Notes under the pieces: model-generated
Told to the model about the DNA's origin: nothing
Database searches by the model: none
The model's input: only the letters and a program-made list of their open reading frames with translations
In this document: positions 25,385 to 35,427 of the stretch, in pieces
How the letters are laid out: each line of letters starts with the position of its first letter
How positions within the stretch are numbered: the stretch's first letter is position 1
Made by a program: the position numbers and the translations under genes
Assembly (NCBI RefSeq): GCF_947501785.1
Contig: NZ_CANMXB010000001.1
Span: 620,001-684,000 of the forward strand
Origin: an uncultured Litoreibacter sp.
Lineage (GTDB): Bacteria > Pseudomonadota > Alphaproteobacteria > Rhodobacterales > Rhodobacteraceae
Length of the DNA stretch: 64,000 nt
Reading direction: 5' to 3'

Positions 25385-27733
25385 ATGAAGATCGCAAAAG
25401 CGACGAAGCAGTTGAGAAATGGCCTAAAAATGCTGTCGGTGGTGTGCGCCCTGGGCGCCGCAATTGGCCTGTCCGGAGTGGCCGTTCAGCCTGCTGCCGC
25501 GCAGAGTTTCTCTATCTCCACAATCGAGATTAACGGCAACCAGCGCATCGAGGATGCCACGGTGCTGAGCTTCCTCAACATCCCGCGTGGCCAACCGGTC
25601 AGCGCCGCCCAGTTGAACGACGCATTCCAGCGACTGCAACGCTCCGGCCTGTTTGAGAGCGTCGACATCGTGCCCGCAGGCAACCGCCTGATTGTGACCG
25701 TCAAGGAATTCCCGACCATCAACCGCGTCAACATTGAAGGCAACAAGCGCCTGAAGGACGAAGACCTGCTGCCGCTGCTGCAGTCGCAGTCGCGCCGCGT
25801 CTACAACCCGTCCACGGCCGAAGCCGACGCGCAGACTTTGTCGGAGGGCTACCGTCAGGCGGGCCGCATCGCCGCAACCGTGACACCGCGCATCATCCCG
25901 CGGTCCAACAACCGCGTCGACCTGGTGTTTGAAGTTGCCGAGGGCCGCGTGGTCGAGGTGGAACGCATCAGCTTTGTGGGCAACCGCAACTATTCCGACC
26001 GCCGCTTACGCCGCGTCGTTGAAAGCAAACAGGCGGGCCTGTTCCGCACGGTGATCGCCAGCGATACATTTATTGCCGACCGCATCGCCTTTGACCGCCA
26101 GCTTCTGCGCGATTTCTACCTGTCGCGCGGCTACGTCGATTTTCAGGTTCTGTCCGCATCACCGGAATTGACCCGCGAACGCGACGCCTTCTTTGTGACC
26201 TTCAAGGTGCAAGAGGGGCAGCAGTTCAAATTTGGCGAGATCACCACAACGTCGGACCTGGCCGAAATTGACGTCGACGAGTTCCAATCCGTCAGCAAGA
26301 TCAAGTCGGGCAAAACCTACTCCCCCGCGCGCATCGAGAACACCATCACCCGGATGGAGCGCCTGGCGATCCAGAAAGGTTTTGACTTTATCCGCGTCGA
26401 GCCGCGCGTCACCCGCAACGACGCCGACCTGACGCTGGACATCGAATTTATTGTGACCCGGGGGCCACGCGTCTTTGTGGAACGCATCGACATCGAGGGC
26501 AACGCGACCACGCTGGACCGCGTCGTGCGCCGCCAGTTCCGCACGGTTGAGGGCGATCCGTTCAACCCGCGTGAAATTCGCGACGCCGCGGAACGCATCC
26601 GCGCGTTGAACTACTTCTCGACCGCCGACGTGAACACCCGCGAAGGCAGCGGCCCCGATCAGGTCGTCGTTGACGTCGATGTGGAAGAAACCACCACCGG
26701 GTCTCTTGGCTTCGGGGTCAGCTTCGGCTCTGAGGCCGGGGTCGGGTTCAATGTCAGCTTCTCGGAGCGGAACTTTCTGGGCAGGGGGCAACGGTTGGGT
26801 TTCTCCTTCGATACAGGCTCTGACACGCAAGACACCTCGCTGTCCTTTGTCGAACCTGCCTTTCTGGGGCGCGACTTGGCGCTGGGGCTGAACGTCTACT
26901 ACCGCACCACGGATTCCGAATTTGCCAACTATGACACGCTGAATGTCGGGTTCGAGCCGAGCCTGGAATTCCCTGTGTCTGAGAACGGCCGGCTGCGGCT
27001 GAACTACCGCCTGTCACGGGATTCGATCAAGAATGTGGATCGCACGCAAACAGCCGGGGTCTTCGACACTTCCACCATTTTGCAGCTTGAGGAAGGCTCG
27101 CGCTACACGTCGGCCTTGGGGTACCAGTATTCCTATGACACGCGGCGCACGGGGCTAAACCCGAATGCCGGTGTGCTGCTCCGCTTTGGCCAGCAATTTG
27201 GCGGCATCGGCGGCGGCCAGCAATTTATCAACACATCGGGCCTTGTGTCGGCTGAGACCAAGGTCGCACGCGAAGAAGTAACCCTGCGCGCCGAGTTCGA
27301 GTTTGGCGCGCAGACCATGCTGACCGGCAATAGCCGGATCACGGAACGGTTCTTCATTGGCGGCCGCAGGCTGCGGGGCTTTGACACAGACGGGCTTGGC
27401 CCGCGTGACCTCGTGTCGGGCAACCGCGATGCGCTGGGCGGCAACTATTTCGCCGTCGCGCGGCTCGAGGCCGAATTCCCGGTAGGCCTGCCAGAGGAAT
27501 ATGGCATCTCGGGTGGCGCGTTTTTCGATGTCGGCTCTGTCTGGGGGCTGGATAACGTGAATTCGCAAACCGGTGTTGTCGACGACAGCCTCAACCTTCG
27601 GGCCACCATCGGCGTATCCGTCTTCTGGGATACCCAGATCGGACCGCTGCGCTTCAACTTCTCCAGAGCGCTCAAGAAAGAGACCTATGACCGCGAACGC
27701 AGCTTCGATCTGACCGTCTCGACACGGTTCTAG
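25385..27733 (+). CDS. bamA: Outer membrane protein assembly factor BamA
   Basis: A 782-residue outer-membrane insertase. A Sec signal peptide runs to about VAVQPAAAQ. POTRA modules follow (for example FPTINRVNIEGNKRLKDEDL and RVFVERIDIEGNATTLDRVV), and the C-terminal half is a 16-strand barrel with FFIGGRRLRGFDTDGLGPRD (the VRGF/Y-like lid loop appears as LRGFD) and a terminal aromatic residue (LTVSTRF). The ATG at 25385 (MKIAKATKQ) gives a proper signal peptide; a GTG at 25361 is the longer alternative. Confidence 0.97.
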   Translation: MKIAKATKQLRNGLKMLSVVCALGAAIGLSGVAVQPAAAQSFSISTIEINGNQRIEDATVLSFLNIPRGQPVSAAQLNDAFQRLQRSGLFESVDIVPAGNRLIVTVKEFPTINRVNIEGNKRLKDEDLLPLLQSQSRRVYNPSTAEADAQTLSEGYRQAGRIAATVTPRIIPRSNNRVDLVFEVAEGRVVEVERISFVGNRNYSDRRLRRVVESKQAGLFRTVIASDTFIADRIAFDRQLLRDFYLSRGYVDFQVLSASPELTRERDAFFVTFKVQEGQQFKFGEITTTSDLAEIDVDEFQSVSKIKSGKTYSPARIENTITRMERLAIQKGFDFIRVEPRVTRNDADLTLDIEFIVTRGPRVFVERIDIEGNATTLDRVVRRQFRTVEGDPFNPREIRDAAERIRALNYFSTADVNTREGSGPDQVVVDVDVEETTTGSLGFGVSFGSEAGVGFNVSFSERNFLGRGQRLGFSFDTGSDTQDTSLSFVEPAFLGRDLALGLNVYYRTTDSEFANYDTLNVGFEPSLEFPVSENGRLRLNYRLSRDSIKNVDRTQTAGVFDTSTILQLEEGSRYTSALGYQYSYDTRRTGLNPNAGVLLRFGQQFGGIGGGQQFINTSGLVSAETKVAREEVTLRAEFEFGAQTMLTGNSRITERFFIGGRRLRGFDTDGLGPRDLVSGNRDALGGNYFAVARLEAEFPVGLPEEYGISGGAFFDVGSVWGLDNVNSQTGVVDDSLNLRATIGVSVFWDTQIGPLRFNFSRALKKETYDRERSFDLTVSTRF

Positions 27734-27736
27734 GCC

Positions 27737-28342
27737 GTGCGGCGCTGGATTGCTTTATGCGCGATGCTGCTCGCAGGGGCGGCGTCGGCGCAAGAGGCGA
27801 CCCTTCCGGCCCCAATCCTGACGCTCAATCAGGAGCGGCTCTACATCAGCTCAGAATTCGGCCAACGGGTGCGCGAAGACCTCGAGGCCAACTCTGCCGA
27901 CCTGGCCGCGGAAAACCGCCGCATAGAGGCCGCTTTGGTTGCCGAAGAAAGCCAGCTGACAACTGACCGCGCGACGATGGACCCCACCGAATTCCGCCTG
28001 TTGGCGGAGGATTTCGACGAACGGGTCACCGGCATCAGAGGCGCCCAGATCGAAAAGCGAGAAGCACTGCAGCGGATCGCTGACCAAGAGCGTGGCAGGT
28101 TCTTTGAGTTGGCCTATCCCGTGCTGTTCCAACTGGTCGAAGAAACCGGCGCATTGGCCATCTTGAACCAGTCCGCCGTCATTCTGTCCTCCCGGCAGAT
28201 CGACGTCACCGACCTGGCGATCGAGCGGGTAAACGCCGCTATCGGGGCCTCGCCCTTACCAGATGAGCCGCTGAGCACGCCACTGCCGCGCCCGTCACCC
28301 CAGGACACTGTGCAGGAAACGCCACCACAGGGCGACGACTGA
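27737..28342 (+). CDS. OmpH/Skp-family periplasmic chaperone
   Basis: A 201-residue protein starting at GTG 27737 with a signal peptide (RRWIALCAMLLAGAASAQEA). The body is a long charged helical region (residues about 40-130: NSADLAAENRRIEAALVAEE...) typical of Skp tentacles, with ILTLNQERLYISSEFGQRV as the N-terminal family motif. It should hold unfolded outer-membrane proteins for BamA, encoded three bases upstream. The proline-rich tail is not conserved in Skp. Confidence 0.88.
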   Translation: MRRWIALCAMLLAGAASAQEATLPAPILTLNQERLYISSEFGQRVREDLEANSADLAAENRRIEAALVAEESQLTTDRATMDPTEFRLLAEDFDERVTGIRGAQIEKREALQRIADQERGRFFELAYPVLFQLVEETGALAILNQSAVILSSRQIDVTDLAIERVNAAIGASPLPDEPLSTPLPRPSPQDTVQETPPQGDD

Positions 28343-28434
28343 AACAGCGCGTGACTTGTGCGGGCAGGGGTGCGCTGCTACCAAAACGGGGTGACCTGCT
28401 CACCTAATGATACAAAGAAGAAGAGCCCGCCCAC

Positions 28435-28896
28435 ATGACCTTGCCCACCTCCGCCGACATTGACCTGATCCAGCGGATCATCCCGCATCGCTACCCGTTC
28501 CTGCTGATCGACAAGGTAGAGGATATCGAGCATGGCGTGTCCGCCACCGGCATCAAGAACGTCACCTTCAATGAGCCGCATTTTCAAGGCCATTTTCCCG
28601 GCGCGCCGATCATGCCGGGCGTCACCATTATCGAGGCCATGGCGCAGACAGCTGCCGTTATGGTGGGGGTGACGATGGACATGGCAGACAAAGAGCTGCT
28701 GGTTTACTTCATGGCCATCGACGGCTGCAAATTCCGCCGCAAGGTGGTGCCGGGCGACGTGCTGCGCATGGACGTCTCGGTCACGCGTGGCAAACCGGGC
28801 GGCAAGGTGTGGAAATTCAAAGGCGTGGCCACCGTCGAGGGCGAGATGGCTGCCGAGGCCGAATTCACCGCGATGATGGACATGCCAAAGGAATGA
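28435..28896 (+). CDS. fabZ: 3-hydroxyacyl-ACP dehydratase FabZ
   Basis: A 153-residue hot-dog-fold dehydratase of fatty-acid elongation. The catalytic His is in [14 protein letters not shown] and the catalytic acid helix in [19 protein letters not shown]. The length is standard. Its stop overlaps the lpxA start as ATGA, so the two share translation, which balances 3-hydroxyacyl-ACP use between phospholipid and lipid A. Confidence 0.97.
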   Translation: MTLPTSADIDLIQRIIPHRYPFLLIDKVEDIEHGVSATGIKNVTFNEPHFQGHFPGAPIMPGVTIIEAMAQTAAVMVGVTMDMADKELLVYFMAIDGCKFRRKVVPGDVLRMDVSVTRGKPGGKVWKFKGVATVEGEMAAEAEFTAMMDMPKE

Positions 28897-29678
28897 GCGG
28901 CAACATTCACCCTTCCGCGCTGATCGAGGACGGCGCGCAGATTGACCCGACCGCCAAGGTTGGCCCGTTTTGCACCGTGGGGCCTGACGTGGTGCTGGCC
29001 GCCGGCGTCGAGCTGAAAAGCCACGTGGTGGCGACGGGCAAGACCTCTGTCGGGGAAGACACGATCATCTGGCCCTTTGCGGTCATTGGCGAAATCCCGC
29101 AGGACCTCAAATTCGACGGCGAGGAGACGCGGCTGGAGATCGGCAAGCGCAATCGCATCCGCGAAGGCGCCACGATGAACACCGGCACCTCTGGCGGCGG
29201 CGGGTTGACCAAGGTGGGCGACGATTGCCTCTTCATGACCGGCGCGCATGTGGCCCATGACGCGGTTGTCGGCAACAATGTCATTGTCGCCAATCAGGCG
29301 GCGATTGCGGGGCATTGCCATATTGAAGACAAGGTCATCATCGGCGGGCTGGCGGGCATCCACCAGTTTGTGCGCATCGGGCGCGGGGCCATTATCGGCG
29401 CGGTCACCATGGTGACCAACGACGTCATTCCCTACGGGCTGGTGCAAAGCCCGCGCGGCGATTTGGACGGGCTGAACTATGTCGGGCTGAAGCGCGCCGG
29501 CGTCGCGCGTTCTGACATCACCGCGCTCAGGGCTGCCTACCAGATGCTGCGCCAGGGCGACGGCGCCTTTCAGGACCGCGCCGCGCGGCTGAAGGAAGAA
29601 ACCGACAGTGAATACGTGCATGAGGTCGTCGACTTCATTCTGGGGCGGAGCGACCGGTCGTTCCTGACCCCAAGGTAA
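28893..29678 (+). CDS. lpxA: UDP-N-acetylglucosamine O-acyltransferase LpxA
   Basis: A 261-residue left-handed beta-helix enzyme for the first lipid A step. The hexapeptide repeats are visible throughout (for example [20 protein letters not shown]), along with the catalytic His region [15 protein letters not shown] and [16 protein letters not shown], and [19 protein letters not shown]. The ATG at 28893 overlaps the fabZ stop; readings from further upstream run inside fabZ. Confidence 0.97.
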   Translation: MSGNIHPSALIEDGAQIDPTAKVGPFCTVGPDVVLAAGVELKSHVVATGKTSVGEDTIIWPFAVIGEIPQDLKFDGEETRLEIGKRNRIREGATMNTGTSGGGGLTKVGDDCLFMTGAHVAHDAVVGNNVIVANQAAIAGHCHIEDKVIIGGLAGIHQFVRIGRGAIIGAVTMVTNDVIPYGLVQSPRGDLDGLNYVGLKRAGVARSDITALRAAYQMLRQGDGAFQDRAARLKEETDSEYVHEVVDFILGRSDRSFLTPR

Positions 29679-29685
29679 CGCCCCC

Positions 29686-30558
29686 ATGTTGGCGCTTGTA
29701 GCGGGCGAGGGCGACCTGCCGGGGCTGATCATGGATCAGCTGGACGGCAGCGGCACAGCGTTCCGCCTGTGCGAGCTTGAGGGCTACCCTTCCGAGCATC
29801 GCGGCGACCGCCCGATCATACGCTTCCGCATCGAAACGCTTGGCAGCTTCATCGCCGAGCTGGTGCGCTTGGGTGTGACCCAGATCTGCTTTGCGGGCGC
29901 GATTGGCCGCCCGCCGCTGGACCCGTCCAAGATTGACCCTGCCACAATGCCGCTGGTGCCGCGCATGATGGCCGCCCTGCAACAAGGCGACGACGCCGCG
30001 CTGCGCACCGTTTTGCAGTTCTTTGACGAGGCGGGGATCGAGACGGTTGGCGCCAACGAGCTGGGGCCAGAGATACTGCCGGCACCGGGCGTGTTGGGGA
30101 AGGTTGCTCCATCCGATCAGCACAAGAAGGACGCCGAACGCGGGATTGAGATCATTGGCGCCATGGCCGCCGTTGATGTGGGTCAGGCCTGCATTGTGGA
30201 GGGCGGGCAGGCGCTCGCGATTGAGGCGCAGCCGGGCACGGATTGGATGATGCGGTCCTTGTTGCAGACAGCCCCCGAAATGGACGGCAGGACCACGCGC
30301 AGCACGCTATTTGGCGGCGTCGCGTCCGAGCCGCGTGCAAAGCACATTCCCAAGGGCGGCGTTTTGGTGAAGGCCGCCAAACCCGGCCAAGAGCTGCGCA
30401 TTGATATGCCCACCATCGGGCCGGATACCGTCATGCGCGCGGTGCAGGTCGGACTGGAGGGCATTGTGATCGAAGCAGGCCGGGTGATCGTGGTCCACAA
30501 GGAAAGCTGCGTTGAGATCGCCGACAGCCATGGGCTGTTTCTATGGGTTAAGGAATGA
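29686..30558 (+). CDS. lpxI: UDP-2,3-diacylglucosamine pyrophosphatase LpxI
   Basis: A 290-residue protein of the DUF1009/LpxI family, which hydrolyses UDP-2,3-diacylglucosamine to lipid X in Alphaproteobacteria that lack LpxH. The N-terminus MLALVAGEGDLPGLI and the C-terminal GPDTVMRAVQVGLEGIVIEA and VIVVHKESCVEIAD segments are typical. It is sandwiched between lpxA and lpxB and overlaps lpxB as ATGA, which fits its place between those two steps. Confidence 0.95.
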   Translation: MLALVAGEGDLPGLIMDQLDGSGTAFRLCELEGYPSEHRGDRPIIRFRIETLGSFIAELVRLGVTQICFAGAIGRPPLDPSKIDPATMPLVPRMMAALQQGDDAALRTVLQFFDEAGIETVGANELGPEILPAPGVLGKVAPSDQHKKDAERGIEIIGAMAAVDVGQACIVEGGQALAIEAQPGTDWMMRSLLQTAPEMDGRTTRSTLFGGVASEPRAKHIPKGGVLVKAAKPGQELRIDMPTIGPDTVMRAVQVGLEGIVIEAGRVIVVHKESCVEIADSHGLFLWVKE

Positions 30559-31733
30559 ACGTCTACCTGATTGCGGGCGAGCCTTCCGGCGACCGGCTGG
30601 GCGCGGCCTTGATGGCCGGGCTGAAGACGCTGAACCCCGATATCGGGTTTGCAGGCGTCGGCGGGCCGCTGATGCAGGCCGAAGGTCTCGACAGCCTGTT
30701 CCCGATGGAGGAGCTGTCCGTCATGGGGCTGGCCGAGGTGCTGCCAAAGCTGCGCCGCCTGTTCAAGCGCCGGGATGAGGCGGCCAACCACATTGTGCTG
30801 GCCAAGCCCGACGCCTTGGTGACAATCGACAGCCCGGATTTTTGCCTGCGGGTCGCAGCGAAGGTGAACTCGATGGCCTCCGACATTGCGACGGTGCATT
30901 ACGTGGCCCCCACGGTCTGGGCCTGGCGGCCTGAACGCGCCGCGAAGATGGCCAAGTCCATCGACCATGTGCTGGCCCTGTTCCCGTTTGAGCCGCCCTA
31001 CATGGAGGCCGCGGGCATGACCTGCGATTTTGTCGGGCATCCGGTGGTGGCAGAGCCTGTCGCAAGCGCGGCAGAGGTGGCCGAGTTCCGGCGCTCTTAC
31101 GGGTTGGACGATGCACCTATGATCCTGGCCCTGCCGGGATCGCGTGTGGGGGAAGTAACGCGGCTGGCCGACCGGTTCGGCGACGCGCTCAGCGAGGTCA
31201 TAGCCCAACATCCGTCGGCGCGGATTGTTGTACCCACAGTGGGCCCCGTTGCGGGAAAAGTGCATGAGCTGGTCAAACGCTGGCCGGGTGTGCCGCTGGT
31301 GTTGGACCCCCGCGATTTAGGCCCAGAGCAGTACGCTGTCGCCAAACGCGCTGCATTCAAAGCCGCACATGTTGCTTTGGCTGCGTCGGGAACGGTCTCG
31401 CTGGAATTGGCGGCGGCAGAGACACCGATGGTGATTGCTTACGACATGAACTGGATGTCGCGCCGGATCATTGCCTCCAAGATGCTGATCGACACGGTGA
31501 CCTTGGTCAACATTGTGTCAGGGACCCATGCGGTGCCTGAATTTTTGGGCGATGCGTGCAAGGCCCCAGACATTGCCCGCGCACTCAACACTCTGATGGG
31601 CGACGAGGCCGCGCGGGCAGCGCAGCTGGCAGCTTGTGCGGACACGATTGCGCAGCTTGGCAAGGGCGCAGAGGCGCCGGGCCTGCGCGCCGCGCGGTCG
31701 GTCTACGAGGTGATCAAACCGGCGGCTCCGTAA
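30555..31733 (+). CDS. lpxB: Lipid-A-disaccharide synthase LpxB
   Basis: A 392-residue GT19 glycosyltransferase joining lipid X and UDP-diacylglucosamine. Motifs: IAGEPSGDRLGAALM at the N-terminus, GVGGPLMQAEGLDSLFPMEE, HYVAPTVWAWRPERA and the C-terminal ALAASGTVSLELAAAETPMV. The ATG overlaps the lpxI stop. The 3' end overlaps the convergent YbaK-like gene by 20 bases. Confidence 0.96.
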   Translation: MNVYLIAGEPSGDRLGAALMAGLKTLNPDIGFAGVGGPLMQAEGLDSLFPMEELSVMGLAEVLPKLRRLFKRRDEAANHIVLAKPDALVTIDSPDFCLRVAAKVNSMASDIATVHYVAPTVWAWRPERAAKMAKSIDHVLALFPFEPPYMEAAGMTCDFVGHPVVAEPVASAAEVAEFRRSYGLDDAPMILALPGSRVGEVTRLADRFGDALSEVIAQHPSARIVVPTVGPVAGKVHELVKRWPGVPLVLDPRDLGPEQYAVAKRAAFKAAHVALAASGTVSLELAAAETPMVIAYDMNWMSRRIIASKMLIDTVTLVNIVSGTHAVPEFLGDACKAPDIARALNTLMGDEAARAAQLAACADTIAQLGKGAEAPGLRAARSVYEVIKPAAP

Positions 31734-32193
31734 AATCAGCGGGGGCCGCACCGGTCAGCGACAGCAGCGTATCGGGTTCAATCGGAAAAATGTGGTGTGG
31801 CGTCCCGGCGGCGGCCCAGATCGTGTCGAATTCTGCCAGTCGCGGGTCGAGAAAGGCGCGGATCGGGTTGAGATGACCAACGGGCGACACGCCGCCAATG
31901 GCAAAGCCCGTCTGGGCACGGATAAGCGCCGCGTCGGCTTTGCCCAGGCTTTCGCCCGCAACTTGCGAGGCCTTGGCGGGCGAGACCCGGTTGCCCCCGG
32001 CAGTCAGGAACAAAATGGCCTCCCCCGTGTTCTCGCCGCGGAAGATGATCGATTTGGCGATCTGGTCGACATGGCACCCCGCCACATCCGCTGCTTGTTG
32101 GGCAGTGCGGGTGTCGCTGCCGGTCTCCATGATCTCGACGATGACGCCCGCCGCATCCAGCGCGGCTTTGACGCGTTTCAGGCTTTTGCTCAT
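31714..32193 (-). CDS. YbaK/EbsC-family aminoacyl-tRNA deacylase-like protein
   Basis: A 159-residue protein with the YbaK/ProXp fold. Characteristic parts are HVDQIAKSIIFRG (with the conserved Lys), LFLTAGGNRVSPAKASQVAG and FAIGGVSPVGHLNPIRAFLD (the GGVSP-x-G loop). Members clear mischarged tRNA such as Ala- or Cys-tRNA(Pro). It is a stand-alone gene between lpxB and the divergent glnE, so the exact substrate is open. Confidence 0.88.
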   Translation of the reverse strand: MSKSLKRVKAALDAAGVIVEIMETGSDTRTAQQAADVAGCHVDQIAKSIIFRGENTGEAILFLTAGGNRVSPAKASQVAGESLGKADAALIRAQTGFAIGGVSPVGHLNPIRAFLDPRLAEFDTIWAAAGTPHHIFPIEPDTLLSLTGAAPADFTEPPV

Positions 32194-32270
32194 TTGGGTC
32201 CTCGCAGTTTCGCCGCATCAAGCCGCAAACGGCGGTTGACCGCAAGCGGGCTGCGGCGTCTTGTTGGGCT

Positions 32271-35057
32271 ATGACCTTCTCTGACGCCATCACCCGGGTG
32301 CCGCAGCCCTTTCAGCCTGATATTGGCGTTGAAGTGGCGGGCCTTTTTGCGGCGATGCCCGGTGGTTTTCGCGACCTCATCGAGGGCACGGCGGGGTGCA
32401 GCCCGTATCTGGCCGGTCTGCTGCGGCGGGAGGCCAATTGGATCAGCCAACTTGCCGAGCGAAGTGCCGACGCGCTGCGTGACGAGGTGATCGCGCAGGT
32501 GCGTGCAGCCAGCGGCTCGGATGCCGGCGATCAATTTCGTCAGGCCAAACGGCGCATCGCGCTGCTGACGGGTCTGGCTGATCTTGGTGGCGTCTGGCCT
32601 TTGGAGGACGTGACCGGCGCGCTGACGGATTTGGCGGATGCCTGCGTGGACCGCGCGCTGAAAACGCTGGTCGCGGCTGAAATCACACGCGGCAAACTGC
32701 CGGGATTGTCTGAGATCGACGTCGACACGGCGGGCGGCATGTCGGTGCTGGCCATGGGCAAGATGGGCGCGGGGGAGCTGAATTATTCGTCCGACATCGA
32801 CCTGATCTGCCTGTTTGACGAGACGCGGTTTGACCCAGACGACTACCACGAGGCGCGCGCCGCGTTCATCCGTGTGACCCGCCGCATGACGGCGCTGTTG
32901 TCTGACGTGACGGCGGAGGGTTACGTCTTCCGCACGGACCTGCGGCTGCGCCCCGACGCCTCGGTCACGCCGGTCTGCATCGCCATGGAAACGGCGGAGC
33001 GGTACTATGAGAGCGTCGGGCGCACCTGGGAACGCGCGGCCTTCATCAAGGCGCGCGCCTGCGCGGGGGATATCAAGGCGGGCGAGGCTTTCCTGGATCG
33101 GCTCACGCCGTTTGTGTGGCGCAAGCATCTGGATTTCGCGGCGATTGAGGACGCTCATGATATGCGCCTGCGTATCCGCGATCACAAAGGGCTGGGCGGC
33201 AAGCTGGTGCTTGACGGGCACAACATGAAGCTGGGCCAAGGCGGCATTCGGGAGATCGAGTTTTTCACCCAGACCCGTCAGATCATCGCTGGCGGGCGCG
33301 ACCCCAGCCTGCGGGTGCGCGGCACGGTGGAGGGCTTGGACCGTCTGACGCAAGCGGGCTGGATTAGCGCGGATGTGACGACGCAACTGCAGGCAAACTA
33401 CCGCGCCCACAGGGAGGTGGAACACCGGCTGCAAATGATCGGCGACGCCCAGACCCATGACCTTCCATCCGGCGAGGACGGCTTTGCACGCCTTGCGGCG
33501 TTCATGGGGACAACGTCTGACGCGCTGAAGCTGGGGCTCACCGAACGGCTGACACAGACCTCGCAGCTGACGGAGGCGTTCTTTGCCCCCGACGCGCCAG
33601 AGGCCCCGCGCGACGGGGCGGCGGAGTATCTGGAGACATGGCGCAGTTTCCCCGCGCTCCGCAGCCCCCGCGCGGCAGAGATATTCTCGCGCCTGTTCCC
33701 CGACATCCTGCGCAAACTCGACGCGGCCGCCAAACCCGAAGAGGCGCTGCAGGCGTTTGAACGGTTCTTGGGAGGGTTGCCCGCGGGCGTTCAGGTATTT
33801 TCCCTGTTTGAAGCCAACCCGCAGCTGACCCAACTCATCGTGGATATCTGCACGGCGTCGCCTGACCTTGCCGCCTATCTGTCGCGCAACGCGCAGGTGC
33901 TCGACGCGGTGCTGGGAGGTGAATTTTTCAGCGAATGGCCTATGGCTGACGGGCTGAGCCGCGACCTGTCGGAGCGGTTGGCATCATTGCCGGATTATGA
34001 GGCCCAGCTGGATCTGGCGCGTCGCTGGCAGAAGGAATGGCATTTCCGCATTGGCGTGCACCAATTGCGTGGCTTGATCCCACCGGAAACCGCGGCGGCC
34101 CAATATGCTGATCTGGCGGAAGCCGTCTTGCGCGCGTTGTTGCCCGCAGTGCAAGGGCAGTTCTCGTCTAAACATGGGGAGGCACCGGGCCGGGGCGCCT
34201 GCATCCTCGCGATGGGGTCGCTTGGTGTGGGGCGGCTATCAGCCAAATCAGACCTCGACTTGATCGTCATTTACGACGCGCAAGGGGTTGATGCCTCGGA
34301 TGGCCGTCGTCCGCTGACCACACGGGCCTATTTTGCCAAACTCACGCAAGCGCTGGTGACCGCGCTGTCAGCGCCCACTGCCGAAGGCAAGCTATACGAG
34401 GTGGACATGCGGCTGCGTCCCTCGGGTCAATCCGGGCCCGTGGCCACCTCGCTGGAGGCGTTCGGAAGCTACCAGCTGGAACAGGCGTGGTTATGGGAGC
34501 ATATGGCGTTGACCCGCGCGCGGCCCATCGCAGGTGACGCGGGAATGATCGCAGCGATTGAGGCGGTGCGCGCGCAGGTTCTGACGCAGCCCCGGGACGC
34601 AGCGAAAGTTGCCGCAGAGGGGCAGGAGATGCGCAGGCGGCTGGTCGATGCCGGTCGGACAGGGTCGACATGGGACGTCAAAAACGGGCCGGGCGGGGTT
34701 CAGGACATCGAACTTTTCGCGCAGGCGCTCGCGCTGCAGGCGCGCGACATTGGCCGCCAGACAGCGGATCAGATCGCCGCGGCTGTCTCTGCCGGGCTGC
34801 TTAGCACTGCTGATGGCGAGGCGTTGTCGCGCGCTCATATGGCCTTTGGACGGGTGACGCAGGCCGGTCGGCTTTTGTTGCCTGGCACGCTGGATCTGGA
34901 CGCATTGGGCGAAGGCGGCCGCGCCATGCTGCTGCGCGATCTGGCGGCGGAGGACTTGCTGGTTTTGGGCGAATTCCTTGAAAAATGTCGCAAAACAGCC
35001 AGAAGGGTGATTGATCAGACATTTGCCGCGATGGGCGCGGATGGTAAGGGCGCTTAG
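32271..35057 (+). CDS. glnE: Bifunctional glutamine synthetase adenylyltransferase/deadenylylase
   Basis: A 928-residue two-headed nucleotidyltransferase that attaches and removes AMP from glutamine synthetase in response to PII. The N-terminal domain has MGKMGAGELNYSSDIDLICL and the C-terminal domain MGSLGVGRLSAKSDLDLIVI, each with the G-x-x-G...S-D-x-D active-site pattern; R-L-R-P repeats follow each (RTDLRLRPD; VDMRLRPSG). Length is near the family norm of about 930-950 residues. Confidence 0.96.
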   Translation: MTFSDAITRVPQPFQPDIGVEVAGLFAAMPGGFRDLIEGTAGCSPYLAGLLRREANWISQLAERSADALRDEVIAQVRAASGSDAGDQFRQAKRRIALLTGLADLGGVWPLEDVTGALTDLADACVDRALKTLVAAEITRGKLPGLSEIDVDTAGGMSVLAMGKMGAGELNYSSDIDLICLFDETRFDPDDYHEARAAFIRVTRRMTALLSDVTAEGYVFRTDLRLRPDASVTPVCIAMETAERYYESVGRTWERAAFIKARACAGDIKAGEAFLDRLTPFVWRKHLDFAAIEDAHDMRLRIRDHKGLGGKLVLDGHNMKLGQGGIREIEFFTQTRQIIAGGRDPSLRVRGTVEGLDRLTQAGWISADVTTQLQANYRAHREVEHRLQMIGDAQTHDLPSGEDGFARLAAFMGTTSDALKLGLTERLTQTSQLTEAFFAPDAPEAPRDGAAEYLETWRSFPALRSPRAAEIFSRLFPDILRKLDAAAKPEEALQAFERFLGGLPAGVQVFSLFEANPQLTQLIVDICTASPDLAAYLSRNAQVLDAVLGGEFFSEWPMADGLSRDLSERLASLPDYEAQLDLARRWQKEWHFRIGVHQLRGLIPPETAAAQYADLAEAVLRALLPAVQGQFSSKHGEAPGRGACILAMGSLGVGRLSAKSDLDLIVIYDAQGVDASDGRRPLTTRAYFAKLTQALVTALSAPTAEGKLYEVDMRLRPSGQSGPVATSLEAFGSYQLEQAWLWEHMALTRARPIAGDAGMIAAIEAVRAQVLTQPRDAAKVAAEGQEMRRRLVDAGRTGSTWDVKNGPGGVQDIELFAQALALQARDIGRQTADQIAAAVSAGLLSTADGEALSRAHMAFGRVTQAGRLLLPGTLDLDALGEGGRAMLLRDLAAEDLLVLGEFLEKCRKTARRVIDQTFAAMGADGKGA

Positions 35058-35079
35058 AAACCATGGAAGGCTCGCCAGC

Positions 35080-35358
35080 ATGAGCAAGGTGCATCCGACA
35101 TTTGACCCAAAGGGGTTGATCCGGGAATCTTATCGGATCGAGGGGATTACCGCGGGCGAATGCCGCTCGATCTTTCTGGATTGGGCGTTGAGCATTCCGC
35201 TTGGGCAGGACCATCCGCCGTTGATTGCCGCGCTGTTGGAGCAATATGGCGGGGCGCAACCTGATCATCCGATGACGCAGGTCCTGCGAGAGGGCGCGGC
35301 GCAGCCGTCAAAAACCGGGCGGCGTGGCGGACGGGCGGCGCGGCTGAAGCCGAACTAA
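35080..35358 (+). CDS. Conserved-looking hypothetical protein downstream of glnE
   Basis: A 92-residue protein of unknown function starting at ATG 35080, about 20 bases after glnE. It begins MSKVHPTFDPKGLIRESYRI and contains GECRSIFLDWALSIPLGQDH, a compact mixed segment ending in a basic tail (GRRGGRAARLK). No domain is recognised. Its position and sensible codon use support a real gene probably co-transcribed with glnE. Confidence 0.7.
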   Translation: MSKVHPTFDPKGLIRESYRIEGITAGECRSIFLDWALSIPLGQDHPPLIAALLEQYGGAQPDHPMTQVLREGAAQPSKTGRRGGRAARLKPN

Positions 35359-35376
35359 ACGGCGGCGCGCAAAAAA

Positions 35377-35404
35377 AGCGCCCCATGCCAAAGGCAGGGG
35401 CGCT
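35377..35404 (-). terminator. Rho-independent terminator of the IalB-like gene
   Basis: AGCGCCCC at 35377-35384 pairs with GGGGCGCT at 35397-35404. Read on the minus strand the stem is followed by a run of T (from A residues at 35371-35377), so it ends transcription of the gene at 35428; it may also act weakly on the opposite gene. Confidence 0.85.
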
Positions 35405-35427
35405 CGTTACTTATCTGCCAGGCTTTG

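Noticed and set aside
32190-33833. Minus-strand open frame of 547 codons opposite glnE
   Set aside because: Antisense to the well-defined GlnE sequence; no motif.
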